NCBI GenBank assembly: GCA_009760855.2
Contig: WPIO01000321.1
Location: 29,529 to 93,528, forward strand
Direction: 5' to 3'
Source: Cristatella mucedo
Lineage: Eukaryota; Bryozoa; Phylactolaemata; Cristatellidae
DNA length: 64,000 bases
Below are positions 24,090 through 36,828 of the stretch, in pieces. The translations under genes were made by a program, and so were the position numbers. The notes below the pieces were generated by a model. It saw only the letters and a program-made list of their open reading frames with translations, did no database searches and was not told the origin of the DNA. The stretch's first letter is position 1. The number at the start of each line of letters is the position of its first letter.

Positions 24090-24585
24090 GTGCGAAATGC
24101 TTTAAACATGGTGCAGCACTCTACTGCCAGTCAGCTTACGCTCCGACATGCAGATTTGAAGTTTCTACATATTCGGCGATCTGCTGCAAACTCGTGCGAA
24201 ACGTGTTATTTACGTTCGATATGCTTGAAACATGGTGCAGCACTTTGTTGCCAGCCAGCGCACGCTCCGACATGCAGATTTTAAGTTTCTACATATTCCG
24301 CAATCTGCTGCGAACTCGTGCCAAACGTGTTATTAACGTGGGAAATGCTTTAAACATGGTGCAGCACTATGCGGCATGTCAGGGCACGCTCCGAGATGCA
24401 GATTTAAAGTTTCTACATATTCCGCGATCTGCTGCAAACTCGTGCGAAACGTGTTATTTACGTGCGAAATGCATTAAACATGGTGCAGCACTCTGCTGCA
24501 AGTCAGCACACGCTCCGACAGGCAGATTGGAAGTTTCTAGACATTCCGCGATCTGCTCCGAACTCTTGCGAAACGTGTTATTTAT
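24090..24585 (+). repeat. Four-monomer block, partner of 15366-15861
   Basis: Shares CACTCTACTGCC, CAGCTTACG, GTTCGATATGCTTG and TTATTAACG with 15366-15861. Its V1 monomer reads CACTATGCGGCATG with GAGATGCAG; CACTATGC is also found at 160 and 56447. Confidence 0.8.
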
Positions 24586-24710
24586 GTGCGAAATGCTTTA
24601 AACATGGTGCAGCACTCTGCTGCAAGTAAGCACACGCTCCGACAGGCGGATTGGAAGTTTCTAGACATTCCGCGATCTGCTCCGAACTCTTGCGAAACGT
24701 GTTATTTACG

Positions 24711-25459
24711 TGGTAAATGTTTAAACATGGTGCAGCACTCTGCTGTCAGTCAGCACACGCTTCGAAATGCAGAATAAACGTTTCTACATATTCCGCGATC
24801 TGATGCGAACTTGTGCAAAACGTGTTATTTACGTGCGAAATGCTTTAAACATGGTGCAGCACTCTGCTGCCAGTCAGTGCACGCTCCGACATGCAGATTT
24901 AAAGTTTCTACATATTCCGCGATCTGGTGCGAACTTGTGCGACAAGTGTTATTTCCGTGCGAATTGCTTTAAACATGGTGCAGCACTCTGCTGCCAGTCA
25001 GCACACGCTCCGACATGCAGATTTAAAGTTTTTACATCTTCTGCGATCTGGTGCGAACTCGTGCGAAACGTGTTATTTACGTGCGAAATGCTTTGAACAT
25101 GGTGCAGCACTCTGCTGCCAGCCAGCGCACGCTCCGACATGCAGATTTAAAGTTTCTACATATTCCGCGATCTGCTGCAAACTCGTGCGAAACGTGTTTT
25201 TTACGTGCGAAATGCATTAAACATGGTGCAGCACTCTGCTGCAAGTCAGCACACGCTCCGACAGGCAGATTGGAAGTTTCTAGACATTCCGCGATCTGCT
25301 CGCGAACTCTTGCGAAACGTGTTATTTACGTGCGAAATGCTTTAAACATGGTGCAGCACTCTGCTGCCAGTCAGTGCACGCTCCGACATGCAGATTTAAA
25401 GTTTCTACATATTCCGCGATCTGGTGCGAACTTGTGCGAAACGTGTTATTTACGTGGTA
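24711..25459 (+). repeat. Six-monomer duplication marked by TGGTAAATGTTTAAAC
   Basis: The rare start TGGTAAATGTTTAAAC (1 bp shorter than normal) occurs at 24711 and 25455, exactly 744 bp apart. Each is followed by a V3-type monomer with CTTCGAAATG. This is an independent sign of a 6-monomer exchange register. Confidence 0.7.
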
Positions 25460-28400
25460 AATGTTTAAACATGGTGCAGCACTTTGCTGTCAGTCAGCGC
25501 ACGCTTCGAAATGCAGAATATACGTTTCTACATATTCCGCGATCTGATGCGAACTTGTGCGAAACGTGTTATTTACGTGCGAAATGCTTTAAACATGGTG
25601 CAGCACTCTGCTGCCAGTCAGCACACGCTCCGAAATGCAGATTTGAAGTTTCTACATATTCCGCGATCTGATGCGAACTTGTGCGACACGAGTTGTTTAC
25701 GTGCGAAATGCTTTAAACATGGTGCAGCACTCTGCTGCCAGTCAGCTCACGCTCCGACATGCAGATTTGAAGTTTCTAGATATTCCACGTTCTGCTCCGA
25801 ACTCGTGCGAAACGTGTTATTTACGTGCGAAATGCGTTAAACATGGTGCAGCACTCTGCTGCCAGTCAGCGCACGCTTCGAAATGTAGATTCTAAGTTTC
25901 TACATATTCCGCGATCTTGTGCGAACTCGTGCGAAACGTGTTATTTACGTGCGAAATGCTTTAAACATGGTGCAGCACTCTGCTGCCAGTCAGCACACGC
26001 TCCGACAGGCAGATTGGAAGTTTCTAGACATTCCGCGATCTGCTCCGAACTCTTGCGAAACGTGTTATTTACGTGCGAAATGCTTTAAACATGGTGCAGC
26101 ACTCTGCTGCAAGTCAGCACACGCTCCGACAGGCAGATTGGAAGTTTCTAGACATTCCGCGATCTGCTCCGAACTCTTGCGAAACGTGTTATTTACGTGC
26201 TAAATGCTTTAAACATGGTGCAGCACTCTGCTGTCAGTCAGTGCACGCTCCGAAATGCAGATTATACGTTTCTACATATTCCGCGATCTGATGCAAACTT
26301 GTGCGAATCGTGTTATTTACGTGCGAAATGCTTCAAACATGGTGCAGCACTCTGCTGCCAGTCAGCGCACGCTCCGAAATGCAGATTTGAAGTTTCTACA
26401 TATTCCGCGATCTGCTGCAAACTCGTGCGAAACGTGTTATTTACGTGCGAAATGCTTTAAACATGGTGCAGCACTCTGCTGCCAGTCAGCGCACGCTCCG
26501 ACATGCAGATTTAAAGTTTCTACATATTCCGCGATCTGCTGCGAACTCGTGCGAAACGTGTTATTAACGTGCGAAATGCTTTAAACATGGTGCAGCACTC
26601 TGCTGCATGTCAGGGCACGCTCCGACATGCAGATTTGAAGTTTCTACATATTCCGCGATCTGCTGCAAACTCGTGCGAAACGTGTTATTTACGTGCGAAA
26701 TGCTTTTAAACATGGTGCAGCACTCTGCTGCAAGTCAGCACACGCTCCGACAGGCAGATTGGAAGTTTCTAGACATTCCGCGATCTGCTCCGAACTCTTG
26801 CGAAACGTGTTATTTACGTGCGAAATGCTTTAAACATGGTGCAGCACTCTGCTGCCAGTCAGTGCACGCTCCGACATGCAGATTTGAAGTTTTTTACATA
26901 TTCCGCGATCTGCTGCAAACTCGTGCGAAACGTGTTATTTACGTTCGAAATGCTTTAAACATGGTGCAGCACTTTGCTGCCAGTCAGCGCACGCTCCGAC
27001 ATGCAGATTTAAAGTTTCTACATATTCCGCGATCTGCTGCGAACTCGTGCCAAAAACGTGTTATTTACGTGCGAAATGCTTTAAACATGGTGCAGCACTC
27101 TGCTGCATGTCAGGGCACGCTCCGAGATGCAGATTTAAAGTTTCTACATATTCCGCGATCTGCTGCAAACTCGTGCGAAACGTGTTATTTACGTGCGAAA
27201 TGCTTTAAACATGGTGCAGCACTCTGCTGCAAGTCAGCACACGCTCCGACAGGCAGATTGGAAGTTTCTAGACATTCCGCGATCTGCTCCGAACTCGTGC
27301 GAAACGTGTTATTTACGTGCGAAATGCTTTAAACATGGTGCAGCACTCTGCTGCAAGTCAGCACACGCTCCGACAGGCAGATTGGAAGTTTCTAGACATT
27401 CCGCGATCTGCTCCGAACTCTTGCGAAACGTGTTATTTACGTGCGAAATGCTTTAAACATGGTGCAGCACTCTGCTGTCAGTCAGCGCACGCTCCGAAAT
27501 GCAGAATATACGTTTCTACATATTCCGCGATCTGATGCGAACTTGTGCGAAACGTGTTATTTACGTGCGAAATGCTTTAAACATGGTGCAGCACTCTGCT
27601 GCCAGTCAGTGCACGCTCCGACATGCAGATTTAAAGTTTCTACATATTCCGCGATCTGGTGCGAACTTGTGCGACAAGTGTTATTTACGTGCGAAATGCT
27701 TTAAACATGGTGCAGCACTCTGCTGCCAGTCAGCACACGCTCCGACATGCAGATTTGAAGTTTCTACATATTCCGCGATCTGGTGCGAACTCGTGCGAAA
27801 CGTGTTATTTACGTGCGAAATGCTTTAAACATGGTGCAGCACTCTGCTGCCAGTCAGCGCACGCTCCGACATGCAGATTTGAAGTTTCTACATATTCCGC
27901 GATCTGCTGCGAACTCGTGCGAAACGTGTTTTTTACGTGCGAAATGCTTTTAAACATGGTGCAGCACTCTGCTGCCAGTCAGTGCACGCTCCGACATGCA
28001 GATTTAAAGTTTCTACATATTCCGCGATCTGGTGCGAACTTGTGCGAAACGTGTTATTTACGTGCGAAATGCTTTAAACATGGTGCAGCACTCTGCTGTC
28101 AGTCAGCGCACGCTCCGAAATGCAGATTTGAAGTTTCTACATATTCCGCGATCTGCTGCGAACTTGTGCGAAACGTGTTATTTACGTGCGAAATGCTTTA
28201 AACATGGTGCAGCACTCTGCTGCCAGTCAGCGCACGCTCCGAAGTGCAGATTTGAAGTTTCTACATATTCCGCGATCTAGTGCGAACTCGTGCGAAACGT
28301 GTTATTTACGTGCGAAATGCTTTAAACATGGTGCAGCACTCTGCTGCCAGTCAGGGCACGCTCCGACATGCAGATTTGAAGTTTCTAGATATTCCGCGAT

Positions 28401-31400
28401 CTGCTCCGAACTCGTGCGAAACGTGTTATTTACGTGCGAAATGCTTTAAACATGGTGCAGCACTCTGCTGCCAGTCAGCACACGCTCCGACATGCAGATT
28501 GGAAGTTTCTACATATTCCGCGATCTGCTGCGAACTCGTGCGAAACGTGTTATTTACGTGCGAAATGCTTTAAACATGGTGCAGCACTCTGCTGCCAGTC
28601 AGCGCACGCTCCGAAATGCAGAATATAAGTTTCTACATATTCCGCGATCTGATGCGAACTTGTGCGAAACGTGTTATTTACGTGCGAAATGCTTTAAACA
28701 TGGTGCAGCACTCTGCTGCCAGTCAGCCCACGCTCCGACATGCAGATTTGAAGTTTCTACACATTCCGCGATCTGCTGCGAACTCGTGCGAAACGTGTTA
28801 TTTACGTGCGAAATGCTTTAAACATGGTGCAGCACTCTGCTGCCAGTCAGCGCACGCTCCGACATGCAGATTTGAAGTTTCTACATATTCCGCAATCTGC
28901 TGCGAACTAATGCGAAACGTGTTATTTACGTGCGAAATGCTTTAAACATGGTGCAGCACTCTGCTGCCAGTCAGGGCACGCTCCGACATGCAGATTTAAA
29001 GTTTCTACATATTCCGCGATCTGCTGCAAACTCGTGCGAAACGTGTTATTTACGTGCGAAATGCTTTAAACATGGTGCAGCACTCTGCTGCCAGTCAGCA
29101 CACGCTCCGACATGCAGATTTGAAGTTTCTACATATTCCGCGATCTGCTGCGAACTCGTGCGAAACGTGTTATTTACGTGCGAAATGCTTTAAACATGGT
29201 GCAGCACTCTGCTGCCAGTCAGTCATGCACGCTCCGAGATACAGATTTGAAGTTTCTACATATTCCGCGATCTGCTGCGAACTTGTGCGAAACGTGTTAT
29301 TTACGTGCGAAATGCTTTAAACATGGTGCAGCACTCTGCTGCCAGTCAGCGCACGCTCCGAAATGCAGATTTGAAGTTTCTACATATTCCGCGATCTGCT
29401 GCGAACTTGTGCGAAACGTGTTATTTACGTGCGAAATGCTTTAAACATGGTGCAGCACTCTGCTGCCAGTCAGCACACGCTCCGACATGCAGATTTGAAG
29501 TTTCTACATATTCCGCGATCTGATGCGAACTTGTGCGAAACGTGTTATTTACGTGCGAAATGCTTTAAACATGGTGCAGCACTCTGCTGCCAGTCAGTGC
29601 ACGCTCCGACATGCAGATTTGAAGTTTCTTCATATTCCGCGATCTGCTGCGAACTCGTGCTAAACGTGTTATTTACGTGCGAAATGCTTTAAACATGGTG
29701 CAGCACTCTGCTGCCAGTCAGCGCACGCTCCGACATGCAGATTTAAAGTTTCTACATATTCCGCGATCTGCTGCGAACTTGTGCGAAACGTGTTATTTAC
29801 GTGCGAAATGCTTTAAACATGGTGCAGCACTCTGCTGCCAGTCAGCGCACGCTCCGACATGCAGATTTGAAGTTTCTACATATTCCGCGATCTGCTGCAA
29901 ACTCGTGCGAAACGTGTTATTTACGTGCGAAATGCTTTAAACATGGTGCAGCACTCTGCTGCAAGTCAGCACACGCTCCGACAGGCAGATTGGAAGTTTC
30001 TAGACATTCCGCGATCTGCTCCGAACTCTTGCGAAACGTGTTATTTACGTGCGAAATGCTTTAAACATGGTGCAGCACTCTGCTGCCAGTCAGTGCACAC
30101 GCTCCGACATGCAGATTGGAAGTTTCTACATATTCCGCGATCTGGTGCGAACTCGTGCGAAACGTGTTATTTACGTGCGAAATGCTTTAAACATGGTGCA
30201 GCACTCTGCTGCCAGTCAGCACACGCTTCGAAATGTAGATTCTAAGTTTCTACATATTCCGCGATCTTGTGCGAACTCGTGCGAAACGTGTTATTTACGT
30301 GCGAAATGCTTTAAACATGGTGCAGCACTCTGCTGCCAGTCAGCGCACGCTCCGAAATGCAGATTTGAAGTTTCTACATATTCCGCGATCTGCTGCGAAC
30401 TTGTGCGAAACGTGTTATTTACGTGCGAAATGCTTTAAACATGGTGCAGCACTCTGCTGCAAGTCAGCACACGCTCCGACATGCAGATTGGAAGTTTCTA
30501 GATATTCCGCGATCTGCTCCGAACTCGTGCGAAACGTGTTATTTACGTGCGAAATGCTTTAAACATGGTGCAGCACTCTGCTGCCAGTCAGCACACGCTC
30601 CGACATGCAGATTTGAAGTTTCTACATATTCCGCGATCTGCTGCGAACTCGTGCGAAACGTGTTATTTACGTGCGAAATGCTTTAAACATGGTGCAGCAC
30701 TCTGCTGCCAGTCAGTGCACGCTCCGAAATGCAGATTTGAAGTTTCTACATATTCCGCGATCTGCTGCAAACTTGTGCGAAACGTGTTATTTACGTGCGA
30801 AATGCTTTAAACATGGTGCAGCACTCTGCTGCCAGTCAGCCCACGCTCCGACATGCAGATTTAAAGTTTCTACATATTCCGCGATCTGCTGCGAACTCGT
30901 GCGAAACGTGTTATTTACGTGCGAAATGCTTTAAACATGGTGCAGCACTCTGCTGCCAGTCAGCGCACGCTCCGACATGCAGATTTGAAGTTTCTACATA
31001 TTCCGCGATCTGCTGCGAACTCGTGCGAAACGTGTTATTTACGTGCGAAATGCTTTAAACATGGTGCAGCACTCTGCTGCCAGTCAGTGCACGCTCCGAC
31101 ATGCAGATTTAAGTTTCTACATATTCCGCGATCTGCTGCAAACTCGTGCGAAACGTGTTATTTACGTGCGAAATGCTTTAAACATGGTGCAGCACTCTGC
31201 TGCCAGTCAGCACACGCTCCGACAGGCAGATTTAAAGTTTCTACATATTCCGCGATCTGCTGCGAACTCGTGCGAAACGTGTTATTTACGTGCGAAATGC
31301 TTTAAACATGGTGCAGCACTCTGCTGCCAGTCAGCGCACGCTCCGACATGCAGATTTAAAGTTTCTACATATTCCGCGATCTGCTGCGAACTTGTGCGAA

Positions 31401-32156
31401 ACGTGTTATTTACGTGCGAAATGCTTTAAACATGGTGCAGCACTCTGCTGCAGTCAGGGCACGCTCCGACATGCAGATTAGAAGTTTCTACATATTCCGC
31501 GATCTGCTGCGAACTTGTGCGAAACGTGTTATTTACGTGCGAAATGCTTTAAACATGGTGCAGCACTCTGCTGCCAGTCAGCACACGCTCCGAATGCAGA
31601 TTTGAAGTTTCTACATATTCCGCGATCTGATGCGAACTTGTGCGAAACGTGTTATTTACGTGCGAAATGCTTTAAACATGGTGCAGCACTCTGCTGCCAG
31701 TCAGTGCACGCTCCGACATGCAGATTTGAAGTTTCTACATATTCCGCGATCTGCTGCGAAACTCGTGCGAAACGTGTTATTTACGTGCGAAATGCTTTAA
31801 ACATGGTGCAGCACTCTGCTGCCAGTCAGCGCACGCTCCGAAATGCAGATTGAAGTTTCTACATATTCCGCGATCTGATGCGAACTCGTGCGAAACGTGT
31901 TATTTACGTGCGAAATGCTTTAAACATGGTGCAGCACTCTGCTGCCAGTCAGTGCACGCTCCGAAATGCAGATTTGAAGTTTCTACATATTCCGCGATCT
32001 GCTGCGAACTTGTGCGAAACGTGTTATTTACGTGCGAAATGCTTTAAACATGGTGCAGCACTCTGCTGCCAGTCAGCGCACGCTCCGACATGCAGATTTG
32101 AAGTTTTCTAGATATTCCGCGATCTGCTCCGAACTTGTGCGAAACGTGTTATTTAC

Positions 32157-32355
32157 GTGCGAAATGCTTTAAACATGGTGCAGCACTCTGCTGCCAGTCA
32201 GCACACGCTCCGACATGCAGATTTAAAGTTTCTACAAAATGCTTTAAACATGGTGCAGCACTCTGCTGCCAGTCAGCACACGCTCCGAAATGCAGATTTG
32301 AAGTTTCTACATATTCCGCGATCTGCTGCAAACTCGTGCGAAACGTGTTATTTAC
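32157..32355 (+). repeat. Fused 199-bp unit with 49-bp deletion
   Basis: TTTCTACA runs directly into AAATGCTTTAAAC at about 32236, removing monomer positions 81 to 124 plus the first five bases of the next copy (49 bp). The result is one 199-bp unit in place of two monomers, which shifts the register of everything downstream. Confidence 0.9.
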
Positions 32356-33847
32356 GTGCGAAATGCTTTAAACAAGGTGCAGCACTCTGCTGCTGCCAGT
32401 CAGCACACGCTCCGACATGCAGATTTGAAGTTTCTACATATTCCGCGATCTGCTGCAAACTCGTGCGAAACGTGTTATTTACGTGCGAAATGCTTTAAAC
32501 ATGGTGCAGCACTCTGCTGCCAGTCAGTGCACGCTCCGACATGCAGATTTGAAGTTTCTTCATATTCCGCGATCTGCTGCGAACTCGTGCGAAACGTGTT
32601 ATTTACGTGCGAAATGCTTTAAACATGGTGCAGCACTCTGCTGCCAGTCAGTGCACGCTCCGACATGCAGATTTAAAGTTTCTACATATTCCGCGATCTG
32701 CTGCAAACTTGTGCGAAACGTGTTATTTACGTGCGAAATGCTTTAAACATGGTGCAGCACTCTGCTGCCAGTCAGCGCACGCTCCGACATGCAGATTTAA
32801 AGTTTCTACATATTCCGCGATCTGCTGCAAACTCGTGCGAAACGTGTTATTTACGTGCGAAATGCTTTAAACATGGTGCAGCACTCTGCTGCCAGTCAGC
32901 GCACGCTCCGACATGCAGATTTAAAGTTTCTACATATTCCGCGATCTGGTGCGAACTCGTGCGAAACGTGTTATTTACGTGCGAAATGCTTTAAACATGG
33001 TGCAGCACTTTGTTGCCAGCAAGCGCACGCTCCGACATGCAGATTTAAAGTTTCTACATATTCCGCGATCTGCTGCAAACTCGTGCGAAACGTGTTATTT
33101 ACGTGCGAAATGCTTTAAACATGGTGCAGCACTCTGCTGCCAGTCAGCACACGCTCCGACATGCAGATTTGAAGTTTCTACATATTCCGCGATCTGCTGC
33201 GAACTCGTGCGAAACGTGTTATTTACGTGCGAAATGCTTTAAACATGGTGCAGCACTCTGCTGCCAGTCAGTGCACGCTCCGACATGCAGATTTGAAGTT
33301 TCTACATATTCCGCGATCTGGTGCGAACTTGTGCGAAACGTGTTATTTACGTGCGAAATGCTTTAAACATGGTGCAGCACTCTGCTGCCAGTCAGCGCAC
33401 GCTCCGAAATGCAGATTTTGAAGTTTCTACATATTCCGCGATCTGCTCTGAACTCGTGCGAAACGTGTTATTTACGTGCGAAATGCTTTAAACATGGTGC
33501 AGCACTCTGCTGCCAGTCAGCGCACGCTCCGAAATGCAGATTTGAAGTTTCTACATATTCCGCGATCTGATGCGAACTCGTGCGAAACGTGTTATTTACG
33601 TGCGAAATGCTTTAAACATGGTGCAGCACTCTGCTGCCAGTCAGCGCACGCTCCGACATGCAGATTTGAAGTTTCTAGATATTCCGCGATCTGCTGCGAA
33701 CTCGTGCGAAACGTGTTATTTACGTGCGAAATGCTTTAAACATGGTGCAGCACTCTGCTGCCAGTCAGCGCACGCTCCGACATGCAGATTTGAAGTTTCT
33801 ACATATTCCGCGATCTGCTGCAAACTCGTGCGAAACGTGTTATTTAC

Positions 33848-33971
33848 GTGCGAAATGCTTTAAACATGGTGCAGCACTCTGCTGCCAGTCAGCGCACGCT
33901 CCGACATGCAGATTTGAAGTTTCTACATATTCCGCGATCTGCTGCGAACTCGTGCGAAACGTGTTATTTAC
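33848..33971 (+). repeat. Reference canonical 124-bp monomer
   Basis: This copy is a clean representative used to number positions. It has 61 G+C of 124 and 11 CpG sites (at 4, 46, 50, 55, 86, 88, 98, 104, 108, 113 and 124/1). Visible internal features are a DraI-type TTTAAA at 12-17, a perfect 6-bp inverted repeat GCAGCA-CTC-TGCTGC at 24-38, and a 9-bp direct repeat CGTGCGAAA at 104-112 and 124-8 (20 bp apart). The octamer TCTGCTGC occurs at 31-38 and 91-98. Recurrent polymorphic positions are 5, 12, 14, 19, 21, 32, 35, 39, 40, 42, 46, 47, 58, 60, 68, 69, 79, 81, 95, 97, 99, 104, 105, 109 and 122. Confidence 0.95.
33871..33885 (+). other. Per-monomer dyad symmetry (6-bp stem, 3-nt loop)
   Basis: GCAGCA, CTC, TGCTGC form a perfect inverted repeat at monomer positions 24-38 of the reference copy. 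The same element recurs in the great majority of monomers. V4 copies (TTTGTTGC) weaken the right arm. Dyad symmetries are common in satellites of centromeres that lack CENP-B boxes, but here the function is only an inference. An RNA copy could form the same short hairpin. Confidence 0.6.
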
Positions 33972-36205
33972 GTGCGAAATGCTTTAAACATGGTGCAGCA
34001 CTCTGCTGCCAGTCAGCGCACGCTCCGACATGCAGATTTGAAGTTTCTACACATTCCGCGATCTGGTGCGAACTCGTGCGAAACGTGTTATTTACGTGCG
34101 AAATGCTTTAAACATGGTGCAGCACTCTGCTGCACGTCAGTTCACCCTCCGACATGCAGATTGAAGTTTCTACATATTCCGCGATCTGCTGCAAACTCGT
34201 GCGAAACGTGTTATTTACGTGCGAAATGCTTTAAACATGGTGCAGCACTCTGCTGCCAGTCAGTGCACGCTCCGACATGCAGATTTGAAGTTTCATAATA
34301 TTCCGCGATCTGCTGCGAACTCGTGCGAAACGTGTTATTTACGTGCGAAATGCTTTAAACATGGTGCAGCACTCTGCTGCCAGTCAGCGCACGCTCCGAC
34401 ATGCAGATTTGAAGTTTCTACATATTCCGCGATCTGCTGCAAACTCGTGCGAAACGTGTTATTTACGTGCGAAATGCTTTAAACATGGTGCAGCACTCTG
34501 CTGCCAGTCAGTGCACGCTCCGACATGCAGATTTGAAGTTTCTACATATTCCGCGATCTGCTGCGAACTCGTGCGAAACGTGTTATTTACGTGCGAAATG
34601 CTTTAAACATGGTGCAGCACTCTGCTGCCAGTCAGTGCACGCTCCGACATGCAGATTTAAAGTTTCTACATATTCCGCGATCTGCTGCGAACTTGTGCGA
34701 AACGTGTTATTTACGTGCGAAATGCTTTTAAACATGGTGCAGCACTCTGCTGCCAGTCAGCGCACGCTCCGACATGCAGATTTGAAGTTTCTACATATTC
34801 CGCGATCTGAAGCGAACTTGTGCGACACGAGTTTTTTACGTGCGAAATGCTTTAAACATGGTGCAGCACTCTGCTGCCAGTCAGTGCACGCTCCGACATG
34901 CAGATTTAAAGTTTCTACATATTCCGCGATCTGATGCGAACTTGTGCGAAACGTGTTATTTACGTGCGAAATGCTTTAAACATGGTGCAGCACTCTGCTG
35001 CCAGTCAGCACACGCTCCGACATGCAGATTTGAAGTTTCTACATATTCCGCGATCTGGTGCGAACTCGTGCGAAACGTGTTATTTACGTGCGAAATGCTT
35101 TAAACATGGTGCAGCACTCTGCTGCCAGTCAGGGCACGCTCCGACATGCAGATTTAAAGTTTCTACATATTCCGCGATCTGCTGCGAACTCGTGCGAAAC
35201 GTGTTATTTACGTGCGAAATGCTTTAAACATGGTGCAGCACTCTGCTGCCAGTCAGTGCACGCTCCGACATGCAGATTTAAAGTTTCTACATATTCCGCG
35301 ATCTGCTGCAAACTCGTGCGAAACGTGTTATTTACGTGCGAAATGCTTTAAACATGGTGCAGCACTCTGCTGCCAGTCAGTGCACGCTCCGACATGCAGA
35401 TTTAAATTTTCATAACATTCCGCGATCTGCTGCGAACTTGTGCGAAACGTGTTATTTACGTGCGAAATGCTTTAAACATGGTGCAGCACTCTGCTGCCAG
35501 TCAGCTCACGCTCCGACATGCAGATTTGAAGTTTCTACATATTCCGCGATCTGCTGCGAAACTCGTGCGAAACGTGTTTTTTACGTGCGAAATGCTTTAA
35601 ACATGGTGCAGCACTCTGCTGCCAGTCAGCACACGCTCCGAAATGCAGATTTGAAGTTTCTACATATTCCGCGATCTGCTGCGAACTTGTGCGAAACGTG
35701 TTATTTACGTGCGAAATGCTTTAAACATGGTGCAGCACTCTGCTGCCAGTCAGGGCACGCTCCGACATGCAGATTTTGAAGTTTCTACATATTCCGCGAT
35801 CTGCTGCAAACTCGTGCGAAACGTGTTATTTACGTGCGAAATGCATTAAACATGGTGCAGCACTCTGCTGCCAGTCAGCGCACGCTCCGACATGCAGATT
35901 TAAAGTTTCTACATATTCCGCGATCTGGTGCGAACTCGTGCGAAACGTGTTATTTACGTGCGAAATGCTTTAAACATGGTGCAGCACTCTGCTGCCAGTC
36001 AGCGCACGCTCCGACATGCAGATTTGAAGTTTCTACATATTCCGCGATCTGCTGCGAACTCGTGCGAAACGTGTTATTTACGTGCGAAATGCTTTAAACA
36101 TGGTGCAGCACTCTGCTGCCAGTCAGTGCACGCTCCGACATGCAGATTTAAAGTTTCTACATATTCCGCGATCTGCTGCGAACTCGTGCGAAACGTGTTA
36201 TTTAC

Positions 36206-36455
36206 GTGCGAAATGCTTTAAACATGGGTGCAGCACTCTGCTGTCAGTCAGTGCACGCTCCGAAATGCAGATTTATAGGTTTCTACATATTCCGCGATCT
36301 GATGCAAACTTGTGCGAAACGTGTTATTTACGTGCTAAATTCCTACAAACATGGTGCAGCACTCTGCTGCCAGTCAGCCCACGCTCCGAATGCAGATTTA
36401 AAGTTTCTACATATTCCGCGATCTGCTGCGAACTTGTGCGAAACGTGTTATTTAC
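36206..36455 (+). repeat. V3-x island with clustered indels
   Basis: Within homogenised sequence, a V3-like monomer (GATTTATAGG, GATGCAAAC) is followed by a CC-type monomer starting GTGCTAAATTCCTACAAAC. This is the V3-x step of the 744-bp HOR. It carries at least four 1-bp indels in 250 bp (ATGGGTGC, TATAGGTTTC, CCTACAAAC, CCGAATGC), far above the local rate. Confidence 0.65.
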
Positions 36456-36828
36456 GTGCGAAATGCTTTAAACATGGTGCAGCACTCTGCTGCCAGCCAG
36501 TGCACGCTCCGACATGCAGATTTAAAGTTTCTACATATTCCGCGATCTGCTGCGAACTCGTGCGAAACGTGTTATTTACGTGCGAAATGCTTTAAACATG
36601 GTGCAGCACTCTGCTGCCAGTCAGCGCACGCTCCGACATGCAGGATTTGAAGTTTCTCCATATTCCGCGATCTGCTGCGAACTCGTGCGAAACGTGTTAT
36701 TTACGTGCGAAATGCTTTAAACATGGTGCAGCACTCTGCTGCCAGTCAGCTCACGCTCCGACATGCAGATTTAAAGTTTCTAGATATTCCGCGATCTGCT
36801 CCGAACTCGTGCGAAACGTGTTATTTAC

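Larger units (their letters stand above)
20615..27564 (+). repeat. Variant-rich block 4
   Basis: The longest variant-rich stretch. It includes V1, V2, V3 and V4 copies; V2-T-V3 triads at 21235, 22229 and 25209; tandem V2-V2 pairs at 24462, 25949 and 27193; and the third copy of the CTTACG-V4-V1-V2 block (24090-24585). Confidence 0.75.

Noticed and set aside
33867-33885. RNA polymerase III internal promoter (A-box-like TGGTGCAGCAC)
   Set aside because: The plus-strand match lacks the final G, and the only B-box-like word (GTTCGCAGC) is on the opposite strand. There is no tRNA or 5S RNA fold.
33928-33960. CENP-B box on the minus strand (around GAGTTCGCAGCAGATCGCGG)
   Set aside because: The core needs TTCG, four bases, A, two bases, then CGGG. 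TTCG and A fit, but the last four bases read TCGC instead of CGGG, so it is not a valid box in the canonical monomer.
33848-33971. Monomer as an old dimer of two ~60-bp halves, suggested by TCTGCTGC at 31 and 91
   Set aside because: Aligned at a 60-bp shift, the halves agree at only about a third of positions, nearly all of them in the shared octamer, which is not convincing above chance.
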